From: Kitasatospora sp. NBC_01246
GTDB taxonomy: Bacteria; Actinomycetota; Actinomycetes; Streptomycetales; Streptomycetaceae
Assembly (NCBI RefSeq): GCF_036226505.1
Contig: NZ_CP108484.1
Location: 4,960,001 to 5,024,000, forward strand
DNA length: 64,000 nt
Direction: 5' to 3'
Each line of letters opens with the position of its first letter. Position 1 is the first letter of the stretch. A model generated the notes under the pieces. It was given only the letters and a program-made list of their open reading frames with translations. It was not told the origin of the DNA and did no database searches. Position numbers and translations under genes: made by a program. This document shows positions 49,856 through 61,231 of the stretch, piece by piece.

Positions 49856-51769
49856 GTGAACTCTCTCATTCCGCTGCTGGTGGCAGCGCCGCTGGCCGGC
49901 GCCGCCCTGCTGCTCCTCGGTGGCCGCCGCTTCGACCGGTTCGGTCACTGGCTGGCCACCGCTCTGGCCGCGCTCTCGTTCGGCTTCGGGCTCGCGCTGT
50001 TCTCGGAGCTGCTGGGCCGCGAGGCCGAGGACCGCTCGATCACCGAGCACCTGTTCAGCTGGATCCCGGTCAACGGGTTCCAGGCCGACGTCGCGTTCCA
50101 ACTCGACCAGCTCTCGATCACCTTCGTCCTGCTGATCACCGGTGTGGGCACGCTGATCCACCTCTACTCGGTGGGGTACATGGCGCACGACGAGCGCCGG
50201 CGCCGCTTCTTCGCGTACCTGAACCTCTTCCTGGCGGCCATGCTGCTGCTGGTGCTCGCCGACAACTACCTGCTGCTGTACGTCGGCTGGGAGGGCGTCG
50301 GGCTCGCCTCGTACCTGCTGATCGGCTTCTGGCAGCACAAGCCGAGCGCCGCGACGGCCGCCAAGAAGGCGTTCATCGTCAACCGGGTCGGCGACATGGG
50401 CCTCTCCATCGCGATCATGCTGATGTTCGTGGAGTTCGGCTCCTTCGCCTTCGGCCCGATCCTCGGCACCGAGGGCGCGGCCGGTGCGGCCGGCCAGGCC
50501 AGTGAGGGCAAGCTGACCGCCATCGGGCTGATGCTGCTGCTGGCGGCCTGCGGCAAGTCCGCCCAGGTCCCGCTGCAGTCCTGGCTCGGAGACGCCATGG
50601 AGGGCCCGACCCCGGTCTCGGCCCTGATCCACGCGGCCACCATGGTGACCGCCGGCGTCTACCTGATCACCCGCTCCGGTGCCATCTTCAACCTGGCGCC
50701 GGACGCCCAGACCGCCGTGGTGGTGGTCGGCGCGGTCACCCTGCTGTTCGGGGCGATCGTCGGTTGCGCCAAGGACGACATCAAGAAGGCGCTGGCCGGC
50801 TCGACGATGTCGCAGATCGGCTACATGATCCTGGCGGCGGGCCTCGGCCCGATCGGCTACGCCTTCGCGATCATGCACCTGGTGACCCACGGCTTCTTCA
50901 AGGCCGGGCTCTTCCTCGGCGCCGGGTCGGTCATGCACGGCATGAACGACGAGGTGAACATGCGGCACTACGGCGGCCTGCGCAAGTACATGCCGATCAC
51001 CTTCGCCACCTTCGGCCTCGGCTACCTGGCCATCATCGGGTTCCCCGGCCTGTCCGGCTTCTTCTCCAAGGACAAGATCATCGAAGCGGCCTTCGCCAAG
51101 GGCGGCACGGAGGGCTGGATCCTCGGCCTCTGCACCTTGGTCGGCGCCGCGATCACCGCGTTCTACATGACCCGGGTGATGATCCTGACCTTCTTCGGCG
51201 AGAAGCGCTGGCAGCCGGACGCGGACGGCAACGACCCGCACCCGCACGAGTCGCCCAGGACCATGACCATCCCGATGATCGTGCTCGCGTTCGGCTCGGT
51301 CTTCGCCGGCGGACTGTTCGCCCTGAACAGTTCCTTCGTCACCTGGCTGGAGCCGGTCACCGGGCACTCCGAGGGGGACTCCCCGCTCAGCCCGCTGGTG
51401 GTCACCCTGCTCACCATGGTCTGCATGCTGGCCGGTGTCGCGCTGTCGTACCTGATGTACGGCCGCTCCACCGTCCCCGTGGTGCCGCCGGTCGGCTCCC
51501 CGCTCACCCGGGCGGCCCGCCGGGACCTCCTCCAGGACGACTTCAACCACGCCGTCCTGGTGCGCCCCGGGTCCGCGCTCGCCGCGGCGCTGGTCTACTT
51601 CGACAGCCGCGGTCTGGACGGCTTCGTCAACGGCCTGGCCGCCACCATCGGCGGGATCTCCGGCCGGCTGCGGCGGATCCAGAACGGCTACGTCCGCACC
51701 TACGCACTCTCCATGTTCGGCGGCACGCTGGTGCTGGTCGCCACGACTCTCCTGATGAGGTCCGTCTGA
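49856..51769 (+). CDS. nuoL: NADH-quinone oxidoreductase subunit L
   Basis: 637 residues, about 16 helices, the distal antiporter-like proton pump with the long lateral helix at the C-terminal side. Key pieces: LLYVGWEGVGLASYLLIGFW (Glu of TM5), KSAQVPLQSWLGDAMEGPTPVSALIHAATMV (Lys of TM7), ALAGSTMSQIGYM. The C-terminal piece (after residue 480) is polar and then hydrophobic again. GTG start with GGCGGAGGG upstream. Confidence 0.97.
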   Translation: MNSLIPLLVAAPLAGAALLLLGGRRFDRFGHWLATALAALSFGFGLALFSELLGREAEDRSITEHLFSWIPVNGFQADVAFQLDQLSITFVLLITGVGTLIHLYSVGYMAHDERRRRFFAYLNLFLAAMLLLVLADNYLLLYVGWEGVGLASYLLIGFWQHKPSAATAAKKAFIVNRVGDMGLSIAIMLMFVEFGSFAFGPILGTEGAAGAAGQASEGKLTAIGLMLLLAACGKSAQVPLQSWLGDAMEGPTPVSALIHAATMVTAGVYLITRSGAIFNLAPDAQTAVVVVGAVTLLFGAIVGCAKDDIKKALAGSTMSQIGYMILAAGLGPIGYAFAIMHLVTHGFFKAGLFLGAGSVMHGMNDEVNMRHYGGLRKYMPITFATFGLGYLAIIGFPGLSGFFSKDKIIEAAFAKGGTEGWILGLCTLVGAAITAFYMTRVMILTFFGEKRWQPDADGNDPHPHESPRTMTIPMIVLAFGSVFAGGLFALNSSFVTWLEPVTGHSEGDSPLSPLVVTLLTMVCMLAGVALSYLMYGRSTVPVVPPVGSPLTRAARRDLLQDDFNHAVLVRPGSALAAALVYFDSRGLDGFVNGLAATIGGISGRLRRIQNGYVRTYALSMFGGTLVLVATTLLMRSV

Positions 51770-51806
51770 TGGACAGGGATTACACAGACCTTCGGGGAGG
51801 CGCGGC

Positions 51807-53435
51807 ATGAGTGCCCTGCTGACCGCCACCTGCGCCGTCCCGGCGGCCGGCGCGGTGCTCACCGCCGCGCTGCCCGCCGGGACGACCGGGCCCCGGCGGC
51901 GGATCACCAAGCTCGTCGCCCTCGGCGTCTCGGCCGTCACGCTGGCCCTGGCGGCCACCGCGGCGGCCCGGTTCGACCCCGACGGGGCCCGCTACCAGCT
52001 GACCGAGTCCTACAGCTGGATCCGCTCCTTCGGCATCACCTTCTCGCTCGGCGTGGACGGCATCGGCGCCGTGCTGGCCCTGCTCACGGCCGTCCTGGTG
52101 CCGATCGTGATGCTCGCCTCCTGGCACGACGCCGACCCGCCCGCCGAACCGGCCCCCGCGCCGGACGGCAGCTTCGAGAACCGGCGCCGCACCCAGGGCT
52201 ACTTCGCCCTGATCCTGGCCGTCGAGGCGATGGTGATCGTCTCCTTCTACGCCACCGACGTCTTCCTCTTCTACGTGTTCTTCGAAGCCATGCTGATCCC
52301 GATGTACTTCCTCATCGGCGGCTTCGGCGACAAGGCGGGCGGCCCCGAGTCGGCCCGCCAACGGTCCTACGCCGCGGTGAAGTTCCTGCTGTACAACCTG
52401 CTCGGCGGCCTGGTCATGCTGGCCGCCGTGATCGGGCTGTACGTGATCGCGCAGGACCAGGGGTTCGGCACCTTCGACCTCCGGACGCTGACCTCGGCGA
52501 TCGCCGACGGCAAGCTGGTCCTCAGCGGCACCGCCGAGAAGGCGCTGTTCCTCGGCTTCTTCTTCGCCTTCGCCGTGAAGGCCCCGCTCTGGCCGCTGCA
52601 CACCTGGCTGCCCAACGCGATGGGCGAGTCCACCGCCGGCACGGCCGTGCTGATCACCGCGGTGGTCGACAAGGTCGGCACCTTCGCGATGCTCCGCTTC
52701 TGCCTCGGGCTCTTCCCGGACGCCTCGAAGACCTTCGCCCCGGCGATCCTGGTCCTCTCGGTGATCGGGATCATCTACGGCGCGCTGCTGGCCATCGGCC
52801 AGAAGGACATCAAGCGGCTGGTCGCGTACGCCTCGATCTCGCACTTCGGCTTCATCATCATGGGCATCTTCGCGCTGACCAGCCAGGGCCAGAGCGGCGC
52901 CACCCTCTACATGGTCAACCACGGCATCTCCACCGCCGCGTGGATGCTGGTGGCCGGCTTCCTGATCTCCCGCCGCGGCTCGCGCCTGATCGCCGACTAC
53001 GGCGGCGTGCAGAAGGTCGCCCCGGTGCTCGCCGGGACGTTCCTGATCGGTGGCCTGGCCACGCTGTCGCTGCCCGGGCTGGCACCCTTCGTCAGCGAGT
53101 TCCTGGTCCTGGTCGGCACGTTCACCCGGTACCCGGCGATCGGCATCGTCGCCACCTTCGGCATCGTGCTCGCCGCGCTCTACGCGCTGCTGCTCTACCA
53201 GCGCACCATGACCGGACCGGTCAAGGAGGGCGTGCGCGGCATGCACGACCTCAAGGCGCGCGAACTCGCGGTCGTCGCCCCGCTGGTGGCCCTGACCATC
53301 CTGCTCGGCGTCTACCCGAAGCCGCTCACCGACATCGTCAACCCGTCGGTGGACGCGACGCTCTCGCAGGTCCACGAGACCGACCCGGCGCCGGCCCACC
53401 CGGTCGCCGCCACCTCAGGAGGTGAGCACAAGTGA
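51807..53435 (+). CDS. nuoM: NADH-quinone oxidoreductase subunit M
   Basis: 542 residues, 14 helices, antiporter-like proton pump. Key pieces: DVFLFYVFFEAMLIPMYFLIGGFG (TM5 Glu), FAVKAPLWPLHTWLPNAMGESTAGTAVLITAVVDKVG (TM7 Lys), RLVAYASISHFGFIIMGIF. GGGGAGG lies before the ATG; 37 bp separate it from nuoL. Confidence 0.97.
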   Translation: MSALLTATCAVPAAGAVLTAALPAGTTGPRRRITKLVALGVSAVTLALAATAAARFDPDGARYQLTESYSWIRSFGITFSLGVDGIGAVLALLTAVLVPIVMLASWHDADPPAEPAPAPDGSFENRRRTQGYFALILAVEAMVIVSFYATDVFLFYVFFEAMLIPMYFLIGGFGDKAGGPESARQRSYAAVKFLLYNLLGGLVMLAAVIGLYVIAQDQGFGTFDLRTLTSAIADGKLVLSGTAEKALFLGFFFAFAVKAPLWPLHTWLPNAMGESTAGTAVLITAVVDKVGTFAMLRFCLGLFPDASKTFAPAILVLSVIGIIYGALLAIGQKDIKRLVAYASISHFGFIIMGIFALTSQGQSGATLYMVNHGISTAAWMLVAGFLISRRGSRLIADYGGVQKVAPVLAGTFLIGGLATLSLPGLAPFVSEFLVLVGTFTRYPAIGIVATFGIVLAALYALLLYQRTMTGPVKEGVRGMHDLKARELAVVAPLVALTILLGVYPKPLTDIVNPSVDATLSQVHETDPAPAHPVAATSGGEHK

Positions 53436-55069
53436 GCACCACCGGTTGGCTCGCCGCCGCGGGCGGCAACACGTCGAGCATCCCGGCCCCGCACGTCGAG
53501 TACGGCCAGCTCTCCCCGATGCTGGTGGTGTTCGGCGCCGCCGTGCTCGGCATCCTGCTGGAGGCCTTCCTGCCCCGCCGGTACCGGCACTGGGCCCAGG
53601 TCTCGGTGGCCCTGCTCGGCCTGGCCGGGGCGTTCACCGCCGTGGTGGTGCTCGCCGCCCAGGGCTACGGCTCCACCAAGGTCGACCTGCTCGCCATGGG
53701 CTCGGTCGCCCTGGACGGCCCCGCGCTGTTCCTGCAGGGCGTGATCCTGCTGGCCTCCGTGGTCGCCGTGCTCACCTACGCGGAGCGGAAGCTGGAGCCC
53801 AAGGCCGGCGGCGAGCCGGCCGACGCGTTCGCCGCGCAGGCCTCCGCCACGCCCGGCGGCGAGCAGGAGCGCGCCGCCGTCCGGGCCGGCTTCGCCACCA
53901 GCGAGGTCTTCCCGCTCACCATGTTCGCGGTCGGCGGCATGCTGCTGTTCCCCGCCGCCAACGACCTGCTGACCATGTTCGTGGCGCTGGAGGTCTTCTC
54001 CCTCCCGCTCTACCTGCTCTGCGCGCTGGCCCGCCGCCGCCGGCTGCTCTCCCAGGAGGCGGCGGTCAAGTACTTCCTGCTCGGCGCCTTCGCCTCGGCG
54101 TTCTTCCTGTTCGGCACCGCCCTGCTGTACGGGTACGCGGGCAGCGTCCGGCTCGGCGAGATCTCGGACGTCATCTCCGGCAAGGCCCTGGCCACCCCGG
54201 CGCTGCTCTCCACCACGCAGAACGACGCCCTGCTCCTGATCGGCCTGGCGATGCTCGCGGTCGGCCTGCTCTTCAAGGTCGGCGCGGTGCCCTTCCACTC
54301 CTGGACCCCGGACGTCTACCAGGGCGCCCCGACCCCGGTCACCGGGTTCATGGCGGCGGCGACCAAGGTGGCCGCCTTCGGGGCCATGCTCCGGCTCTTC
54401 TACGTCGCCTTCCCCGGCCTGCGGCTGGACTGGCGGCCGGTGATGTGGGGCGTGGCCATCCTGACCATGGTGGTCGGCGCGATCCTGGCCGTCACCCAGC
54501 AGGACGTGAAGCGGCTCCTCGCCTACTCCTCCGTCGCGCACGCCGGGTTCATCCTCACCGGCGTGATCGCCACCAACAAGCAGGGCCTCGGCTCGGTGCT
54601 GTTCTACCTGCTGGCGTACTCCTTCGTGACCCTCGGCGCCTTCGCCGTGGTCACCCTGGTGCGCGACTCCAAGGGCGAGGCCACCCACCTGTCCAGCTGG
54701 GCGGGGCTCGGCCGGCGGTCCCCACTGGTCGCGGCGGTCTTCGCGCTCTTCCTGCTGGCCTTCGCGGGCATCCCGCTCACCTCGGGCTTCACCGGGAAGT
54801 TCGCGGTCTTCCAGGCCGCGGCGGCCGGCGGGGCGACCCCGCTGGTGATCGTGGGTGTGCTCAGCTCGGCGGTGGCCGCGTTCTTCTACATCCGGGTCAT
54901 CGTGCTGATGTTCTTCTCGGACCCGCAGCCCGGCGGCCCCACCGTGGCCATCCCGAGCGCCTTCACGGCGACCGCGATCGGCATCGGCGTGGTGGTCACC
55001 ATCGGCCTCGGGGTGCTGCCGCAGTACTTCCTGGACCTGGCGTCGAAGGCCTCGCTCTTCGTCCGCTGA
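53432..55069 (+). CDS. nuoN: NADH-quinone oxidoreductase subunit N
   Basis: 545 residues, 14 helices, third antiporter-like subunit and last gene of the operon. Key pieces: FVALEVFSLPLYLLCAL, KVGAVPFHSWTPDVYQGAPTPVTGFMAAATK, RLLAYSSVAHAGFILTG. The GTG start overlaps the nuoM stop. Two hairpins follow. Confidence 0.97.
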   Translation: MSTTGWLAAAGGNTSSIPAPHVEYGQLSPMLVVFGAAVLGILLEAFLPRRYRHWAQVSVALLGLAGAFTAVVVLAAQGYGSTKVDLLAMGSVALDGPALFLQGVILLASVVAVLTYAERKLEPKAGGEPADAFAAQASATPGGEQERAAVRAGFATSEVFPLTMFAVGGMLLFPAANDLLTMFVALEVFSLPLYLLCALARRRRLLSQEAAVKYFLLGAFASAFFLFGTALLYGYAGSVRLGEISDVISGKALATPALLSTTQNDALLLIGLAMLAVGLLFKVGAVPFHSWTPDVYQGAPTPVTGFMAAATKVAAFGAMLRLFYVAFPGLRLDWRPVMWGVAILTMVVGAILAVTQQDVKRLLAYSSVAHAGFILTGVIATNKQGLGSVLFYLLAYSFVTLGAFAVVTLVRDSKGEATHLSSWAGLGRRSPLVAAVFALFLLAFAGIPLTSGFTGKFAVFQAAAAGGATPLVIVGVLSSAVAAFFYIRVIVLMFFSDPQPGGPTVAIPSAFTATAIGIGVVVTIGLGVLPQYFLDLASKASLFVR

Positions 55070-55076
55070 GCCCGCC

Positions 55077-55169
55077 GTCCGGGCGCCGCCCGGACCCGCT
55101 CCACCGGCCGGAACCGCTCCGGCCGCGCCCCACCGTCCGGGCCGCGCACTCGTCCGCGCGGCCCGGACG
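55077..55169 (+). terminator. Tandem hairpins ending the nuo operon
   Basis: First stem 7 bp, 55077-55083 with 55089-55095. Second stem 14 bp, perfect, 55134-55147 with 55156-55169 (8-base loop). No T-tract. Confidence 0.85.
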
Positions 55170-55333
55170 TGTCGTCTCCGGACCGGCTCCCACCAGCGGG
55201 TCCGGCCCGATCATGACAGGATCCGCACGCCCGTGCAGTGATCCACTCGCGACCGGATACCCTGCCTGTATGGCCAGCGGCGGCACTCAGGGACCAGGCC
55301 GCTAGATCGACCAGGGACAGAGGAGTGGTCTTC

Positions 55334-56344
55334 GTGACCGTCGTGGGACCCTTTGGGCTCAACGTGCAGGACCGCGATCTGACCCGCGATGTCCAGTCCG
55401 GGATGGACGCGGTGGAGGTCGCGCTCACCGAGGCCGTGAAGAGCGACGTCCCGTTCATCACTGTCACCGCCAGCCATCTGATGGAGGCCGGCGGCAAGCG
55501 CTTCCGCCCGCTGCTGGTGATGCTCGCCGCGCAGTTCGGCGACGCCAACGCCCCGGGCGTGGTCCCGGCCGCCGTGGTGGTCGAGCTGACCCACCTCGCG
55601 ACGCTCTACCACGACGACGTCATGGACGAGGCCCCCGTGCGCCGCGGCGCCCCCAGCGCCAACTCGCGCTGGGACAACTCGGTCGCCATCCTCACCGGCG
55701 ACTTCCTGTTCTCCCGTGCCTCCCAGGTGCTCGCCGACCTCGGCCCGGAGGCCGTCCGGCTGCAGGCCGACGCGTTCGAACGGCTGGTCACCGGTCAGAT
55801 CCTGGAGACCGCCGGCCCCCGCCCGGAGGACGACCCGCTCGACCACTACCTCGCCGTGCTGGCCGGCAAGACCGGCTCGCTGATCGCCGTCTCCTGCCGG
55901 ATCGGCGCGCTGATGGCCGGCGCCGAGCCGTGGGTGACCGACATCCTCAGCGCGTACGGCGAGCGGATCGGCATCGCCTTCCAGCTGGCCGACGACGTGC
56001 TCGACATCGCCAGCGACGGCCACGAGTCCGGCAAGACCCCCGGCACCGACCTGCGCGAGGGCGTGCCGACGCTCCCCACGCTGCTGCTCCGGCAGATGCC
56101 GGTCGACGAGTCCGACCCGGCCGACCTGCGGCTGCGCGAGCTGGTCGAGAGCGACCTCGCCGACGACGACCTGCACGCCGAGGCGCTGCGCCTGCTGCGC
56201 CGCCACCCGGCACTGGAGCGCGCGCGCCGGGAGACCCTGCGGCACGCGGAGGAGGCCCGCGCGCTGCTCGACCCGCTGCCCGACAGCGCGGCCAAGGCGG
56301 CCCTCCAGGGCCTGTGCGACGCGGTGGCCATCCGCACCATGTGA
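55334..56344 (+). CDS. Long-chain polyprenyl diphosphate synthase (menaquinone side chain)
   Basis: 336 residues from GTG 55334 (AGGAG nine bases upstream). Condenses isopentenyl diphosphate onto allylic primers. First Asp-rich motif DDVMD (residues 94-98) and second ADDVLD (near 215) are both present, with GGKRFRP (53-59) and KTPGTDLREGVPTLP. Small residues before the first Asp motif fit a long-chain (hepta/octa/nonaprenyl) product. A -10-like TACCCT at 55258 precedes it. Location after nuo supports a role in making the menaquinone tail. Confidence 0.92.
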   Translation: MTVVGPFGLNVQDRDLTRDVQSGMDAVEVALTEAVKSDVPFITVTASHLMEAGGKRFRPLLVMLAAQFGDANAPGVVPAAVVVELTHLATLYHDDVMDEAPVRRGAPSANSRWDNSVAILTGDFLFSRASQVLADLGPEAVRLQADAFERLVTGQILETAGPRPEDDPLDHYLAVLAGKTGSLIAVSCRIGALMAGAEPWVTDILSAYGERIGIAFQLADDVLDIASDGHESGKTPGTDLREGVPTLPTLLLRQMPVDESDPADLRLRELVESDLADDDLHAEALRLLRRHPALERARRETLRHAEEARALLDPLPDSAAKAALQGLCDAVAIRTM

Positions 56345-56545
56345 CCGGCGGCCCGCCGCATGTGCCCGGTCGTGCACCGGAGGTGACCGGCCGTCCGGGC
56401 CCTGCTCCGACCGGCCGGGCGCACCCGCCCGGCGGTCGGCGACCGCGGCCGGCGGGATTCTCCGCCCGGCGGACCGGGGCGTCCGCGGATAGGGAAGACT
56501 GACCTCGTCAGCACCGTCCGCAGCGCCGCCAACCGGAAGGCCACC

Positions 56546-57208
56546 ATGCTTCGCGTCGTCATCGCCGAGGACTCCGTCCTGCTTCGGGAGGGCCTGACCA
56601 GGCTGCTGACCGACCGCGGTCTGGAGGTCGTGGCGGGGGTCGGCGACGGCGAGGCGCTGCTGAAGGCCGTCCACGACCTGGCCGGCGCCGGCGCCCTGCC
56701 CGATGTGGTGGTCGCCGACGTCCGGATGCCCCCGACCCACACCGACGAGGGGGTGCGCGCCTGCGTCACGCTGCGCGGCCTCTACCCCGAGGTGGGTGTC
56801 CTGGTGCTGTCGCAGTACGTCGAGGAGCGCTACGCCTCCGAGCTGCTGGCCGGCTCCACCCGGGGCGTCGGGTACCTGCTGAAGGACCGGGTGGCCGAGG
56901 TCCGCGAGTTCGTCGACGCCGTGGTGCGGGTGGCCGGGGGCGGCACCGCGCTGGACCCCGAGGTCGTCCAGCAGCTGCTCAGCCGCAGCCGCAAGGGCGA
57001 CGTCCTGGCCGGGCTGACCCCGCGCGAGCGCGAGGTGCTCGGGTTGATGGCGGAGGGCCGGACCAACGCGGCGGTGGCCAAGCAGCTGGTGGTCTCGGAC
57101 GGCGCGGTGGAGAAGCACGTCAGCAACATCTTCCTCAAGCTGGGCCTGGCCCAGAGCTCCGAGGACCACCGGCGGGTGCTCGCTGTGCTCACCTACCTGA
57201 ACTCGTAG
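56546..57208 (+). CDS. NarL/LuxR-family response regulator (orphan)
   Basis: 220 residues. Receiver domain with phosphoacceptor Asp58 (VVVADVRMPP), acidic pair Glu8-Asp9 and Lys of YLLKDR; LuxR-type HTH at the C-terminus (LTPREREVLGLMAEGRTNAAVAKQL, VEKHVSNIFLKLGL). No histidine kinase gene lies on either side. The target is unknown. Confidence 0.92.
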   Translation: MLRVVIAEDSVLLREGLTRLLTDRGLEVVAGVGDGEALLKAVHDLAGAGALPDVVVADVRMPPTHTDEGVRACVTLRGLYPEVGVLVLSQYVEERYASELLAGSTRGVGYLLKDRVAEVREFVDAVVRVAGGGTALDPEVVQQLLSRSRKGDVLAGLTPREREVLGLMAEGRTNAAVAKQLVVSDGAVEKHVSNIFLKLGLAQSSEDHRRVLAVLTYLNS

Positions 57209-57539
57209 CGGGGTCGCCCGTGGGCCGACGGCGGAGGTGACGGCGGGGCGCGGGCGGTCTCCGGCCCGCCGGACGGCCTCCGGCCCGCGTTCGCGTCCCT
57301 GTCCGCGACACGCGGGGGCGGGGCGCACGGAACCCGTCCGGGCGCCCGAGCAGGGGCGTTCCCGCCGGTGTCCGGCCGGTCACCTACCGTGTTTCCGTGA
57401 CATCCGGCGGTGATTTCCCGCCGCATCGGGTAGTTCCGTCCAAGGCAATCCTTACCCGCATAGGATGCGAGAGGTGCACCAGGCGGACGGGGCACACGGC
57501 TCACGCCCGCGGCTGGTGCCCACGAGGAGGTCCGCGGCA
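57209..57539. promoter_or_regulatory. 331-bp gap before korA
   Basis: Contains two CTCCGGCCCGC copies (57259-57269, 57278-57288), a CGGCGG/CCGCCG stem near 57405-57425, and a -10-like TAGGAT (57461-57466) in the 12-mer GCATAGGATGCG, which also occurs at the nuoA promoter. The ribosome site GAGGAGG precedes the GTG at 57540. No gene seen. Confidence 0.4.
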
Positions 57540-59587
<2,048 letters not shown>

Positions 59588-59591
<4 letters not shown>

Positions 59592-60640
59592 GCGAGAAGT
59601 TCCCCTCCTTGAAGCTGGTGCCGAAGGCCGAAGGGCCCCAGACCGCCAAGGAGTTCAAGACCGACCAGGAGGTCCGTTGGTGTCCCGGCTGCGGGGACTA
59701 CGCGATCCTGGCAGCGGTGCAGGCCTTCATGCCGGAGCTGGGGATCAAGCGGGAGAACACCGTCTTCGTCTCCGGCATCGGGTGCTCCTCCCGTTTCCCG
59801 TACTACATGAATACCTATGGGGTGCACTCGATCCACGGGCGCGCACCGGCCATCGCCACCGGGCTGGCCTCCTCCCGGCAGGACCTGAGCGTCTGGGTGG
59901 TGACGGGTGACGGCGACGCCCTCTCGATCGGCGGCAACCATCTGATCCACGCGCTACGGCGGAACGTCAATCTGAAGATCCTGTTGTTCAACAACCGGAT
60001 CTACGGCCTCACCAAGGGCCAGTACTCGCCGACCAGCGAGGTCGGCAAGATCACCAAGTCCACGCCGATGGGCTCACTGGACGCGCCCTTCAACCCGCTC
60101 TCGCTGGCCATCGGCGCGGAGGCCACCTTCGTCGCCCGGACCATCGACTCCGACCGCCAGCACCTCCAGTCCGTGCTGCGGGCGGCGGCGGAGCACGAGG
60201 GCACCGCGCTGGTGGAGATCTACCAGAACTGCAACATCTTCAACGACGGCGCCTTCGAGATCCTGAAGGAGTCCGGCACCCGGGACGAGGCCCTGATCCG
60301 CCTGGAGCACGGCCAGCCGATCCGCTTCGGCGCCGACGGGGCGCAGGGCGTCTTCCGGGACGCCGACGGCGAGCTGTACGTCGACACTGTCACGGCCGAC
60401 AACGAGGCCTCGGTGGTGGTCCACGACGCCCACGCCGCAGGCTCCGCGGCGGCGTTCGCGCTCTCCCGGATCGCCGACGCCGACACCCTGCACCACACCC
60501 CGATCGGTGTCCTGCGCAGCGTCCGCCGGCCGGTCTACGACGAGCTGATGGCCGCCCAGCTGACCACCGCCGTGGCGCAGCGCGGCACCGGCGACCTGGC
60601 CGGTCTGCTGGCCGGCAGCGACACCTGGACGGTCGACTGA
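59588..60640 (+). CDS. korB: 2-oxoglutarate:ferredoxin oxidoreductase, beta subunit
   Basis: 350 residues, translationally coupled to korA (ATGA). Binds thiamine diphosphate (GDGDALSIGGNHLIHALRRN, then NNRIYGLTKGQYSPTS) and a 4Fe-4S cluster; candidate ligands are the two Cys of RWCPGCGDY, the Cys of GIGCSSR and the later QNCNIF. Full length. A 12-bp hairpin follows. Confidence 0.95.
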
Positions 60641-60663
60641 CCGCCGCCGGGCGGACGGCGGCG

Positions 60664-60693
60664 CCCCGGCGGGAGCGATCCCTCCCGCCGGGG
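60664..60693 (+). terminator. 12-bp perfect hairpin after korB
   Basis: Arms 60664-60675 and 60682-60693 with a 6-base loop, 23 bases after the stop. Confidence 0.85.
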
Positions 60694-60710
60694 GCCACCG
60701 TCGGGTCGAT

Positions 60711-60724
60711 ATGACAGGTGTCAT
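60711..60724 (+). promoter_or_regulatory. ATGACA-GG-TGTCAT palindromic operator
   Basis: Perfect 6-base arms (60711-60716, 60719-60724) with a 2-base centre, 60 bp before the ATG at 60785. The form is that of NarL/LuxR-type response-regulator sites. Confidence 0.6.
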
Positions 60725-60784
60725 CCCGAAGAGCTGCCCCTGGGCACTGCGGGCCGACGCCCGCCCGGTCCTACCGTTCTTGCC

Positions 60785-61135
60785 ATGACGAACACGAAGC
60801 TCGTTGACACCAGGACCGACGTCCACGTGAGCATCATCGGTGGCACCCGGCTGGCGGGCCGGGAGGTCCACCGCCGCACCGTGACCGCCTCGCTGATCGG
60901 CGGTGCGGACATCGACCTGACGGATGTGGAGATCCCCGACGGCGCCGAGCTCCGGATCACCAAGCTGAGCCTGATCGGCGGGGTGAGGCTGAGGGTCCGC
61001 CCGAACGTGCGCGTCGTGGTCAGCGGTCTGCGCCTCGGCGGCGTCCGCGACGACGGCCGTACTGAACTCGGCGGTCCGACCGTGCACGTGGGGGCCTGGG
61101 GCCTGCTCGGCGGTGTGAGCGTCCGCCGCCCGTGA
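60785..61135 (+). CDS. Small LiaF-C/YvlB-like repeat protein
   Basis: 116 residues, no membrane helix or signal peptide. Made of short beta units with repeated LIGG/LGGV turns (HVSIIGGTRL, ASLIGGADIDLTD, KLSLIGGVRLRV, GLRLGGVRDD, WGLLGGVSV), like the C-terminal part of DUF1707/LiaF-type proteins (cell-wall-antibiotic response), but without their N-terminal domain. Function unknown. Preceded by a palindromic operator. Confidence 0.75.
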   Translation: MTNTKLVDTRTDVHVSIIGGTRLAGREVHRRTVTASLIGGADIDLTDVEIPDGAELRITKLSLIGGVRLRVRPNVRVVVSGLRLGGVRDDGRTELGGPTVHVGAWGLLGGVSVRRP

Positions 61136-61157
61136 GCACCCGGGTTCGTGAGCGTCC

Positions 61158-61193
61158 GGTCGGTCGGGGGGAGGTCGGTCGGGGGGAGGTCGG
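61158..61193 (+). repeat. 15-bp tandem repeat upstream of a GNAT gene
   Basis: GGTCGGTCGGGGGGA at 61158-61172 and 61173-61187, followed by a partial third copy to 61193. Lies between the LiaF-C-like and GNAT genes. Confidence 0.75.
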
Positions 61194-61231
61194 CCGGTCC
61201 GTGGTCCGGTGCGGCTGGGTATCGTCCGGGT

